From the NCBI RefSeq assembly GCF_944327235.1, contig NZ_CALVHE010000013.1:1-42492 (forward strand): DNA of 42,492 bases. Reading direction: 5' to 3'. A program made the position numbers and the translations under genes. Within the stretch, counting starts at the first letter, position 1, and each line of letters begins with the position of its first letter. The notes below the pieces were generated by a model. The model was not told the DNA's origin. It did not search any database and saw only the letters and a list, made by a program, of their open reading frames with translations. Positions 8,140 through 16,506 of this stretch are shown here, piece after piece. The stretch comes from an uncultured Desulfovibrio sp. (GTDB lineage: Bacteria > Desulfobacterota > Desulfovibrionia > Desulfovibrionales > Desulfovibrionaceae).

Positions 8140-10772
8140 TGAATATGAACCTTACCGCGTTGATCGCGGCCCTCGACACCACCTGCCGGGACGCTCTGGA
8201 AGGCGCCGCCGCCATGTGCGTCAGCCGCGGCGGGCATGAGATCAGCATAGAGGATTATCTGGAAAAACTGCTCGAGACGCGGGAGATGCAGGATCTCGCC
8301 GTCCAGTTCTCCCTTTCGCTCGACGATCTGCGCGCCCTGCTCAACAGGCGTCCCCCGGAAAAAGCCGGACGCGCCGCTCCGGTCTTCTCGCCGCTGCTGG
8401 TGGAGTTCCTCCAGGAGGCCTATCTGCTGGCCAGTCTGGAACTGGGACGGGAGGAGGTCGGCGTCCTCACCCTCGTGCTGACGCTGCTGTCCAACCCCGC
8501 GCGCTACAGTGCCATGCGCTTTTTCCGGGAGCTGGGCAACATCTCCCCCGATGCCCTGAAACGTCTCATGACGGGCGCGGGCGAGACCGCCCGGCAGGAC
8601 GCGCCCCGCCCCGCACGCGGCGAAAGCTTCCTGCAGAGATACGCCACGGATTTCACGGAGGAGGCGCGGCGGCGGCGCATCGATCCCGTCTTTGCCCGCG
8701 GGCCGCAGATCCGGCAGATGATCGACATCCTCACCCGGCGGCGCAAGAACAACCCCATCCTCGTGGGCGATCCCGGCGTGGGCAAGACCGCCGTGGTGGA
8801 AGGGCTGGCCCTGAAGATCGTGCAGGGCGACGTGCCGGACGCGCTGGCGGGGACGCGCCTTGTGGGGCTGGACATGGGACGCCTCCAGGCCGGCGCGTCC
8901 GTCAAGGGCGAATTCGAGAAGCGCCTCAAGGGCGTCATAGATGAGATCAAGTCCGCGGCCGTCCCCACCATCCTTTTCATCGACGAGGCGCATACCCTCA
9001 TCGGTTCCGGCAATGCCGCGGGCAGCGGCGACGGGGCCAATCTGCTCAAACCGGCGCTGGCCCGGGGCGAGATGCGCACCATCGCCGCCACCACCTGGAG
9101 CGAGTACAAAAAATACTTCGAGAAGGACGCGGCGCTGGCCAGACGCTTCCAGCTCGTCCGTCTCGAACAGCCCTCGCGGGAAGAGACCGTCACCATCCTG
9201 CGCGGGCTCGCACCCAGCTATGAAGAGGCCCACCATGTCTATATCCGTGATGACGCCGTGCGCTGCATCGCGGAGCTGTCCACCCGCTACATCAGCGGAC
9301 GGCAACAGCCGGACAAGGCGGTGGACGTGCTGGACACGGCCTGCGCCCGGGTCAGGGTCAGCCGGGGGGCCAAACCGGCCATACTGAGCGAACTGGAAGA
9401 CGAGCTGACGAGCCTGCAACGGGAGATGGCCGCTCTGGAACGCGACCACAGCCACGGCGCGAGCCGGGAGAGCGCTGCGGAAAGCGCCGCCCGCCATGCC
9501 GCGTTGCAGGGGCGGACGGCGGAACTGCGCGACCGCATCGAGACCATCACCTCCCGCTGGGAACGGGAAAAGCGGCTGGTGGACGCCATCCTGGCCAAAC
9601 GGCGCGAAGCGGCTCCCGCTGACGAGAGCGCGACGGCTTCCCGGGAGGAGGCGTCCCTCCCCGCGCCCGGGGACGGCCTGTCGCTGGAAGAACTGACCAG
9701 CCGCCTGCAGGAGGAACAGGGGGAGGATCCGCTGGTCTTCCACGAAGTAACGCCGCAGCTGGTGGCGGAGATCGTCTCCGAATGGACGGGCATCCCTCTG
9801 GGCAGGCTCACGGAAAATACGGCGAACAGGCTCTCCCACCTGAAAGAGCACCTGCACCGACGCATCCGGGGGCAGGACCATGCGCTGGAACGTCTGGAAA
9901 AGGCTGTCCTGGCCTCGCGCACCGGCCTGAACAATCCCGACGCGCCTACCGCCATCTTCCTGCTGGTCGGCCCTTCCGGCGTGGGCAAGACGGAGACCGC
10001 TCTGGCCATCGCTGACGAGCTCTATGGCGGCGAAGAGATGCTGATCAGCATCAACATGTCGGAATTCCAGGAAAAGCATACCACATCCCGCCTCATCGGC
10101 TCCCCGCCCGGCTACGTGGGCTACGGCGAAGGCGGCAGACTTACGGAGGCCGTACGCCGCCAGCCGTATTCCGTCGTCCTCTTTGACGAAGTGGAAAAGG
10201 CGCACCCTGATGTCATCAATCTTTTCTATCAGGTGTTCGACAAGGGCGTGCTTGCCGATGGCGAAGGCAGAGAGGTGGATTTCCGCAACACCATGCTCTT
10301 CCTCACCTCGAATCTGGGCAGCGACATCGTGGCGGCCCTGTGCGAGGACGAGACCCCGCCGGATCCGGCCACGCTGGAAGAGGCCCTGCGCCCCGCGCTG
10401 ACGCAGTTTTTCCGGCCCGCCCTGCTCGGACGCATGACCATCGTGCCGTACATGTCGCTGCGGCCGGAGATCATGCGGGACCTCGTGGACATGAAGCTCT
10501 CCCGCATCGCCGGACGCCTCCTCGCCCAGCACCGCATACCGCTCCACTGGAGCGAAGAGGTCGTCTCGGCCATCGCGGCGAGCTGCACGGCGGTGGATAC
10601 CGGCGCCCGCAACATCGACCACATCATCAACGCCTCTCTGCTGCCCAGGATCGCCTCCGTGCTGCTCGGCGGCATGGGGAACGCCGGACAGGCGCGGATC
10701 TCCGTCGGCCTCGACCCGGAGCGGGGCGTCTTCACCTGTTCGATGACTGACGCAGAGGGAGGGAGGGCATGA
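8136..10772 (+). CDS. tssH: T6SS AAA+ disaggregase TssH (ClpV)
   Basis: An 878-residue class-1 Clp/Hsp100 ATPase that extracts and recycles contracted TssBC sheath. The N-terminal domain (1 to about 150) starts with LTALIAALDTTCRDALEGAA. The first AAA domain has Walker A GDPGVGKT at about 211-218. A coiled-coil middle region lies near 420-500. The second AAA domain has GPSGVGKT at about 612-619, then SEFQEKHTTSRLIGSPPGYV and VVLFDEVEKAHPDV. Start is one of ATGs 8136/8139/8145; 8136 gives the usual overlap with the tssG stop. The stop overlaps the next gene (ATGA at 10769). Confidence 0.96.
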   Translation: MMNMNLTALIAALDTTCRDALEGAAAMCVSRGGHEISIEDYLEKLLETREMQDLAVQFSLSLDDLRALLNRRPPEKAGRAAPVFSPLLVEFLQEAYLLASLELGREEVGVLTLVLTLLSNPARYSAMRFFRELGNISPDALKRLMTGAGETARQDAPRPARGESFLQRYATDFTEEARRRRIDPVFARGPQIRQMIDILTRRRKNNPILVGDPGVGKTAVVEGLALKIVQGDVPDALAGTRLVGLDMGRLQAGASVKGEFEKRLKGVIDEIKSAAVPTILFIDEAHTLIGSGNAAGSGDGANLLKPALARGEMRTIAATTWSEYKKYFEKDAALARRFQLVRLEQPSREETVTILRGLAPSYEEAHHVYIRDDAVRCIAELSTRYISGRQQPDKAVDVLDTACARVRVSRGAKPAILSELEDELTSLQREMAALERDHSHGASRESAAESAARHAALQGRTAELRDRIETITSRWEREKRLVDAILAKRREAAPADESATASREEASLPAPGDGLSLEELTSRLQEEQGEDPLVFHEVTPQLVAEIVSEWTGIPLGRLTENTANRLSHLKEHLHRRIRGQDHALERLEKAVLASRTGLNNPDAPTAIFLLVGPSGVGKTETALAIADELYGGEEMLISINMSEFQEKHTTSRLIGSPPGYVGYGEGGRLTEAVRRQPYSVVLFDEVEKAHPDVINLFYQVFDKGVLADGEGREVDFRNTMLFLTSNLGSDIVAALCEDETPPDPATLEEALRPALTQFFRPALLGRMTIVPYMSLRPEIMRDLVDMKLSRIAGRLLAQHRIPLHWSEEVVSAIAASCTAVDTGARNIDHIINASLLPRIASVLLGGMGNAGQARISVGLDPERGVFTCSMTDAEGGRA

Positions 10773-12250
10773 CGCCTCCGCTCCTGCTCACGCTGTTCGA
10801 GCGTCTTCGGGCCAGAGCGGGGGACTGCGGCGGCATCTCCAGAGGACTGGCGGAGATCCTTTGCGAAACGGACGGCGCACTGGCCGTCGGCGTCTATCTC
10901 CGCGACTATGCCGGGGAGACCCTCTTCCTCGCCGGGCAGCACCCCGAACCGTCCTCCTCGCGTGAGGACGCTCCTCGCCTGCCCGCCGAGGACTGGGACG
11001 ATCCGCTGTGCTACTGTCTGCACCGGGGCATCTCCGCCTCGTTTTCACGCATAGCCGAACTTCCCGAATCGGTGCGGCTCATCTCCGCCTCTTCCGACAT
11101 CCGGTCGTATGCCGTCCACCCCATCCCCGGCCTCGACACCGGCGGCATGGGCTGCGTGCTCGCCCTTTACCGCGACCAGCCGCCGGGCCGACAGTCCGCC
11201 TGTCCGTACCTGTGCCTGTACGCCGGCGCTCTGCTCGAACTGGCGCGCGGCCACAAACAGAACGACTACGCCCTGCAGAGTCTGGAAAAGGAGATCAGAC
11301 AGCTCAAACAGGACACCAGCCGACGGCAGGAGGCGGCCCTTGCCGGCGACAGCCCGGCCATCCACAGCCTGCGCGCCGCCATCTCCAGGGTGTCCAACTC
11401 CAATGCCCCCCTGCTCATCACGGGAGAGACCGGGACGGGGAAGAGCCTGCTGGCCCGCATGGTGCACATGGCGGGGGACCGCGGCGGCGGCCCCTTCCTG
11501 GAGATCAATTGCGGCGCGCTGACGGCCAGCCTGCTGGAGAGCGAACTTTTCGGGCACGTCAAGGGCGCGTTCAGCGGCGCCATCTCACATGCCAAGGGCC
11601 TGCTGCGCAGCGCGGACGGCGGCACGGTCTTTCTGGACGAGATCGGAGAGATGCCGCCCCAGCTCCAGGTAGCCCTCCTTCAAGTCCTGCAGGAGCACAA
11701 GGTGCGTCCCGTGGGCGGCGCCAGGTTCTACCCCGTCAACATGCGCATCATCGCCGCCACCAACCGCGATCTGGACGAGGCCATGCGCACGAAGCAATTC
11801 CGCCGGGACCTCTATCACCGGCTGGCCGTCCTCAAGATCCACATGCCTCCCCTCCGGGAGCGACGGGAGGACATCCCCGCGCTCTGTTCGCTTTTCCTCC
11901 AGCGCTGCTGCGAAAAGGCGGGCCGTCCTCCGCTGCGGTTCTCGCCCGAGGCGCACCTCCTGCTGCTGGGCTACGCCTATCCCGGCAATATCCGGGAGCT
12001 GGAATCCCTCATCGAACGGGCCGTCAACGACTCGCCCCCGGAGTGTACGGAACTTGGCGTCGAGACGCTGGCCTCCATCGCGGGAGGGACGCGCTGCCTC
12101 ACGCTGGCGCATTTCAGGGAAACGCAGGAGAGATGGTTCATCCAGCAGGCGATGAAACTGTATGACGGAGACATGCAGGCCTGCTCCCATGCGCTCGCCG
12201 TCCATCCGCGGACGCTCCGCCGCCGCCTGACCTCCCTGCATATCGACTGA
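10769..12250 (+). CDS. vasH: Sigma-54-dependent activator, VasH type
   Basis: 493 residues. A GAF-like sensor occupies about residues 15-155, a short coiled coil 165-190, and the AAA+ sigma-54 interaction domain about 195-425, with Walker A GETGTGKS (219-226), Walker [10 protein letters not shown] and [10 protein letters not shown] Fis-type helix-turn-helix is at the end ([19 protein letters not shown]). The loop that contacts sigma-54 reads GAFSGA (266-271) instead of the usual GAFTGA; serine is a conservative change and probably functional. VasH-type proteins activate hcp/vgrG and other T6SS loci. It lies mid-operon, overlapping tssH by four bases. The symbol is by analogy with Vibrio. Confidence 0.9.
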   Translation: MTPPLLLTLFERLRARAGDCGGISRGLAEILCETDGALAVGVYLRDYAGETLFLAGQHPEPSSSREDAPRLPAEDWDDPLCYCLHRGISASFSRIAELPESVRLISASSDIRSYAVHPIPGLDTGGMGCVLALYRDQPPGRQSACPYLCLYAGALLELARGHKQNDYALQSLEKEIRQLKQDTSRRQEAALAGDSPAIHSLRAAISRVSNSNAPLLITGETGTGKSLLARMVHMAGDRGGGPFLEINCGALTASLLESELFGHVKGAFSGAISHAKGLLRSADGGTVFLDEIGEMPPQLQVALLQVLQEHKVRPVGGARFYPVNMRIIAATNRDLDEAMRTKQFRRDLYHRLAVLKIHMPPLRERREDIPALCSLFLQRCCEKAGRPPLRFSPEAHLLLLGYAYPGNIRELESLIERAVNDSPPECTELGVETLASIAGGTRCLTLAHFRETQERWFIQQAMKLYDGDMQACSHALAVHPRTLRRRLTSLHID

Positions 12251-12283
12251 TGGGCACGGCTCCAGGGCGCAAAGGAAAATCGT

Positions 12284-13588
12284 ATGGAACTCATGCTTGA
12301 GATCATAAGTCGACAAAAATTTTCCCTCGATCAGACACGCGTACAGCATGTCTTCAGCGAGGTGGGAGGCTACATAGGCCGCGGCAAGGAATGCGAGTGG
12401 GTCCTCCCGGACAAGACGAAACAGGTCTCGCGCAGACATGCCCTCGTCAGCTTCGAGCATGGCGCATTCGTCATCGAGGACCTGAGCACCAACGGGATAT
12501 ACAATGCCCTGGGCAAGGAACGGCTCGAAAAAGGGAAAAAATACGCCATCGAACACGGGAGCGCCTACCGCATAGGCGAGTACAGCATCCAGGCGCGCCT
12601 GCTCCACACGCCGGACTCCTATCTCTCCGGTCAGGAGATGCAGGCGGAGGACATCATCCCCACCGGCGACGTTCTGGCGGACGACCCCCTCCTGGCGCTG
12701 GAACAGCAGGACGAGTTCACCGCGCGCAAGCGTCTCGGGCTCTATAACGATCTGCTGGGGGCCGCTCCCGTCAAGCCCTCCTTCCAGTCCGACCATACGG
12801 AGGCCCCGCTGAGCGCCATGCCTGACATCGTGCTGGTGCCGGAGGACTGGAACGAGGACCGCGACGAGCCGCCCTCCGCCCCGGCCCCCTCTTCGCCCGC
12901 TCCGGCGGAGACCGCTCCCGAGGACGCGGCCGCGACGCCGCCCCCGATCCCCGGCCCGCTCCCGGTCCGGGAGGATCCCCACCGCCCTTCCCCGGAAGTG
13001 GAACGCTTCTTCCAGGCGCTGGGCTTCGCCCACGCCCCGGACGCTCCGGCGGAGCGGGAACGGATCATGCTGCAGGCGGCCGAGCTGCTGACGGCCTCGG
13101 TGGACGGTATGCTCCAGGCTCTGCGCAACAGGGCCGACAGCAAGAACGAACTGCGCCTGCCCGTCACCACCATGACGCTGGCCAGCAACAATCCGCTGAA
13201 GTTCTCGCCTTCCGGCAAGGTGGCGCTGGACTATCTGCTGGCCCCTTCCCATGAGGGCTTCCTGCCTCCCGCCCGCGCCATGCAGGACGGCTTTGAGGAT
13301 CTGCACAGCCACAGCATGGGGCTGATGGCCGGAGCGCGCGCCATCGCGCAGGCCATCCTGGCCCGCACAGGCCCCGACGCCATCGAAGCCAGACTGGAAG
13401 CAACAGGCCCGGTACGTTTCTTTCGTACGCGGCGGCTCTGGCGCGCCTACGCCAGACTGCACGCGGGCCTGCGTGAAGATACCAACAGTTTCGCGGCGTT
13501 TTTCCTGGACGCCTTTGCCCGCGCCTACGAGATGCAGGTGCGGACGCTGCATCCGGACGCCATCAACCGCCAAGGAGATCACAAATGA
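12284..13588 (+). CDS. tagH: T6SS FHA-domain protein (TagH/Fha)
   Basis: 434 residues. An N-terminal FHA domain covers about 5-105: GGYIGRGKECEWVLPD, the phosphothreonine-binding VSRRHALVSF, and IEDLSTNGIYNALGKERL. A Pro/Ala/Glu-rich linker lies near 180-240, followed by the conserved T6SS C-terminal region of the family, which includes NPLKFSPSGKVALDYLL and EGFLPPARAMQDGFEDLHSH. In other T6SS the FHA protein reads phosphorylation by the PpkA kinase and promotes assembly; a kinase and a phosphatase are encoded later in this operon. Start ATG 12284 has AAAGGA 8-13 bases upstream; ATG 12293 is a less likely alternative. Confidence 0.92.
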   Translation: MELMLEIISRQKFSLDQTRVQHVFSEVGGYIGRGKECEWVLPDKTKQVSRRHALVSFEHGAFVIEDLSTNGIYNALGKERLEKGKKYAIEHGSAYRIGEYSIQARLLHTPDSYLSGQEMQAEDIIPTGDVLADDPLLALEQQDEFTARKRLGLYNDLLGAAPVKPSFQSDHTEAPLSAMPDIVLVPEDWNEDRDEPPSAPAPSSPAPAETAPEDAAATPPPIPGPLPVREDPHRPSPEVERFFQALGFAHAPDAPAERERIMLQAAELLTASVDGMLQALRNRADSKNELRLPVTTMTLASNNPLKFSPSGKVALDYLLAPSHEGFLPPARAMQDGFEDLHSHSMGLMAGARAIAQAILARTGPDAIEARLEATGPVRFFRTRRLWRAYARLHAGLREDTNSFAAFFLDAFARAYEMQVRTLHPDAINRQGDHK

Positions 13589-14244
13589 CGTTTCGCGCAC
13601 TTCTGTACCTGCTGGCGCTGTGCCTCGTCCCTCTGCTGGGCGCCTGCTCCTCTCCCCGCATCAGCATGGAGGTCGCCAGCCTGCCCAACGTCAATCCGGA
13701 CAGTTCGGGCCGCCCGTCCCCCATCATCGTGAAGATGTATGAGATGCGAAGCGATCTGGCCTTCCGTCAGGGGGATTTCCAGACGCTTTTCATGGAGCCC
13801 ATGAAGGTCCTGGGGGCGGAGCTCGTCGCCATGGACGAACTCCTCTTCGTGCCGGGCGAGGCCCGCGTCGTGGAATATTCCCCCATGCCCGAAACGCGCT
13901 ATGTCGGCATACTGGCGGGCTTCCGGCAGATGGAACGGGCCAAGTGGCGGACGGTGCTCCCCGTGGACCCCGAAGCCAAGAACCCCATCCGCATCGAGCT
14001 CAACGACACCACCCTGACGGTCATCGATCAGGATGCGGAATGGTCGCCCGAAGAACGCATACGCACTTACGAGAAGCCCGGCGAAACGGCGGGCGGCGAA
14101 AAGACGCCCGAAGCCGCCCCCGCCCCCGCGCCCACATCCGCTCCCGCGCGATCTCCCGCGCCCGAGGAACAAAAGGCCCCTGAGGACCAGCCGGGACCGG
14201 CCGCCTCCGGGTATGTCCTGCCCAGATCCAGACAGATCAACTGA
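13585..14244 (+). CDS. tssJ: T6SS outer-membrane lipoprotein TssJ (VasD) with long tail
   Basis: 219 residues. A lipoprotein signal ends in LLGAC with the lipidated Cys at residue 21. The core has IIVKMYEMRSDLAFRQGDF, then FLEP-like FMEPMKVLGAELVAMDEL and VGILAGFRQMERAKWR, which match the transthyretin-like TssJ fold. TssJ anchors TssM to the outer membrane. After about residue 160 comes a tail rich in Ala, Pro and Glu ending in YVLPRSRQIN, which is longer than usual for this family and may span toward the wall. It overlaps tagH by four bases. Confidence 0.92.
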   Translation: MTFRALLYLLALCLVPLLGACSSPRISMEVASLPNVNPDSSGRPSPIIVKMYEMRSDLAFRQGDFQTLFMEPMKVLGAELVAMDELLFVPGEARVVEYSPMPETRYVGILAGFRQMERAKWRTVLPVDPEAKNPIRIELNDTTLTVIDQDAEWSPEERIRTYEKPGETAGGEKTPEAAPAPAPTSAPARSPAPEEQKAPEDQPGPAASGYVLPRSRQIN

Positions 14245-14262
14245 CGCAAGGGAGGAGGCGAC

Positions 14263-15594
14263 ATGTTGACGGAACGTGTTGTATGGACGGAAGGCCTGCA
14301 GCTCTGCCCGGTGCACTTCCAGCAGCAGGACAGGTATGCCGAGTCCCAGATGTCGCAGCGGGGCCTGCTGCTGAGCCGCTACGGCTGGGGCTTCACGGAA
14401 TTCGCCATCGACGAGCAGTATCTGAACCTGGGGAAGGTCGTCCTCAGCAAGGCGCAGGGGATCCTGCCCGACGGCAGCCTTTTCGAGATCGGGCACGGAC
14501 AGGAAGGGCTCTCGCTGGATGTGGAGCCGGGGACCATGAACCGTCAGGTCGTGCTGGCGCTCCCCATCGCGCTGGAAGGCTCATCCGAGATCCGCGACGA
14601 AAGCAATCAGGGATTGTCCACGCGCTATGTCGCCCACCCTGTCATGGTCCGCTCCAACGTCGCGGCGGATACGCGCGAGCGCACCATACAGTGCGCGAGG
14701 CCGGACCTGAAACTGATGTTCGAGGACGACAGCAGCCGCAGCGGACACGTCATCCTGCCCGTGCTCCATATCGTGGAGTGCCGACCGGACAAGTCCATCC
14801 TCGTGGACAAGGATTTCACGCCGACATTCATGCATCTGGGGGCATCCTCGCTCCTTTCCGGCTATCTGCGCGAACTCATCGGCCTCATCAGCCACCGGGC
14901 CGATCAGCTCGCCCGCCGGATCAGCAGCGCCGGCAGCACAGGCTCCGCGGAGATCGCCGATTTCATGCTGCTCCAGTGCCTGAACAGGGCGGAACCGGTC
15001 TTCAAGCACCTCGACAAGACGCCCCATGTCACCCCGGAAGACTTCTACCGCGCCCTCCTCTCGCTGGTGGGCGAGCTCGCTTCCTATGTGGAGGCGGGCA
15101 AGCGGCCGGGGGATCTGCCCGACTACAACCACAAGGCCCAGTATTCCTGTTTCACCGATCTCATGGAGCTGGCGCGCTTCGCGCTCAGCATGGTGCTTGA
15201 ACAGCACGCCATCGAACTGCCGCTGCAGCAGAGGAAGTACGGCATCACCGTCTCGCCCATCCATGACCGCAACCTGCTGGCCTCCGCCAGTTTCATCCTC
15301 GTGGCCTCGGCCGACATGGATCAGGAGTCGCTGCGCACCTCGCTCCCGCGCCAGCTGAAGATCGGGACGGTCGAGAATATCCGGAATCTGGTCAATCGGC
15401 AGCTGCCGGGGATCAAGATCTCCGCCCTGGCCGTCGCGCCGCGCCAGATCCCCTTCCATGCGGGCAAAAGCTACTTCCATCTGGAATTCACGTCCGAAGA
15501 ACTCGCGCAGATGGAGCTCTCCGGAGGCTTCGCCTTTTATGTCTCAGGCACGTTCCCGGGACTCCAGCTGCAATTCTGGGCCATCAAGGAGTAA
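14263..15594 (+). CDS. tssK: T6SS baseplate-membrane connector TssK (VasE)
   Basis: 443 residues, the usual length. The start VWTEGLQLCPVHFQQQDRY is the conserved TssK N-terminus (TEGmfL.PqHFQQ.dr). Later come YAVSP-like stretches, the middle helical bundle (PEDFYRALLSLVGELASY) and the C-terminal receptor-binding head (LPRQLKIGTVENIRNLVNRQ, LPGIKISALAVAPRQIPF). TssK links the TssFG wedge to TssL/TssM. GGGAGG precedes the ATG. It is followed three bases later by tssL. Confidence 0.96.
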   Translation: MLTERVVWTEGLQLCPVHFQQQDRYAESQMSQRGLLLSRYGWGFTEFAIDEQYLNLGKVVLSKAQGILPDGSLFEIGHGQEGLSLDVEPGTMNRQVVLALPIALEGSSEIRDESNQGLSTRYVAHPVMVRSNVAADTRERTIQCARPDLKLMFEDDSSRSGHVILPVLHIVECRPDKSILVDKDFTPTFMHLGASSLLSGYLRELIGLISHRADQLARRISSAGSTGSAEIADFMLLQCLNRAEPVFKHLDKTPHVTPEDFYRALLSLVGELASYVEAGKRPGDLPDYNHKAQYSCFTDLMELARFALSMVLEQHAIELPLQQRKYGITVSPIHDRNLLASASFILVASADMDQESLRTSLPRQLKIGTVENIRNLVNRQLPGIKISALAVAPRQIPFHAGKSYFHLEFTSEELAQMELSGGFAFYVSGTFPGLQLQFWAIKE

Positions 15595-15597
15595 CCC

Positions 15598-16506
15598 ATG
15601 AAACAGACGGATATCGATCAGACCGTCTTTCTCAATATGGGGGACCCCGATCCCGCTCCCGACCTGCCGCCGTCGTTCCGGCAGGTCGCGGCCTCGAGCG
15701 CGGACGAGGTACGGCGTCCTCTCCCCTATGTGGCGCAACAGACATCGGTCAACCTCAGCGCCTCCGGCCTGAATCCCCTCGTCAGCGCCGCGTCCGAACT
15801 GCTGATGACCATCGTGCGCATCCGTTCGCGGCGCGCCGGTCTGGAGACGGGGCGCATGGCCTCCTTTTCGCCGTCCGGGCCGGAAGAGGACATCGAACAT
15901 CTGCGCGCCGGGCTCGAAGCCGAGATACGCGCCTTTGAAGGACGCGCCCTTGCCGCTTCCGACATCGAACAGGCGCAGATCATCGCGGCCCGCTATGTGC
16001 TGTGCACGGCGGTGGATGAGGCCGTTTCCACCTCGCTGTCGGAAGAAAGCGGGGAATGGAGCAGGCACGGATTGCTCTCCACCTTCCATAACGAGACATG
16101 GGGCGGCGAGAAATTCTTCCAGATCCTGGAGCGCTGTATGCAGCAGCCCGCGCGCAACCTGTATATCCTCGAACTCATGTACCTGCTCCTGAGCCTCGGC
16201 TTCGAGGGGAAATACGGCGTCCGGGAACGCGGCCCCATCGCTCTGGAAGCGCTGCGGGACAAGATCTACAAGCAGGTCCGCCTCCTCCGGGGGGAACCGC
16301 CGCAGGATCTGGCCCCCAAGGTGGAACCGCCCAAGGGACGCCAGCGCATCCACGCCTATATCCCGGTCTGGCTGGTGCTGGCGGTCTTCCTGTTCGCCAT
16401 TGCCGTCACCTTCGCGGGCTTCTCCACCATCCTGGAAAAGCAGGCCGCGCCCTTGCTTGACGATATGCACACTATTGCGGGCGATCCCCAGGAGGTACAC
16501 CCGTGA
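15598..16506 (+). CDS. tssL: T6SS inner-membrane protein TssL (DotU/ImpK type)
   Basis: 302 residues. Conserved DotU features are NPLVSAASELLMTIVRIR (about 60-77), ARYVLCTAVDEAVSTS (about 130-145), and LIL-like ILELMYLLLSLGFEGKYGV (about 183-201). One transmembrane segment lies near 253-278 (YIPVWLVLAVFLFAIAVTF), followed by a tail of about 24 residues. It has no OmpA/peptidoglycan-binding domain after the membrane segment, so wall anchoring must come from another protein. Partner of TssM; the stop overlaps the tssM GTG start. Confidence 0.94.
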   Translation: MKQTDIDQTVFLNMGDPDPAPDLPPSFRQVAASSADEVRRPLPYVAQQTSVNLSASGLNPLVSAASELLMTIVRIRSRRAGLETGRMASFSPSGPEEDIEHLRAGLEAEIRAFEGRALAASDIEQAQIIAARYVLCTAVDEAVSTSLSEESGEWSRHGLLSTFHNETWGGEKFFQILERCMQQPARNLYILELMYLLLSLGFEGKYGVRERGPIALEALRDKIYKQVRLLRGEPPQDLAPKVEPPKGRQRIHAYIPVWLVLAVFLFAIAVTFAGFSTILEKQAAPLLDDMHTIAGDPQEVHP

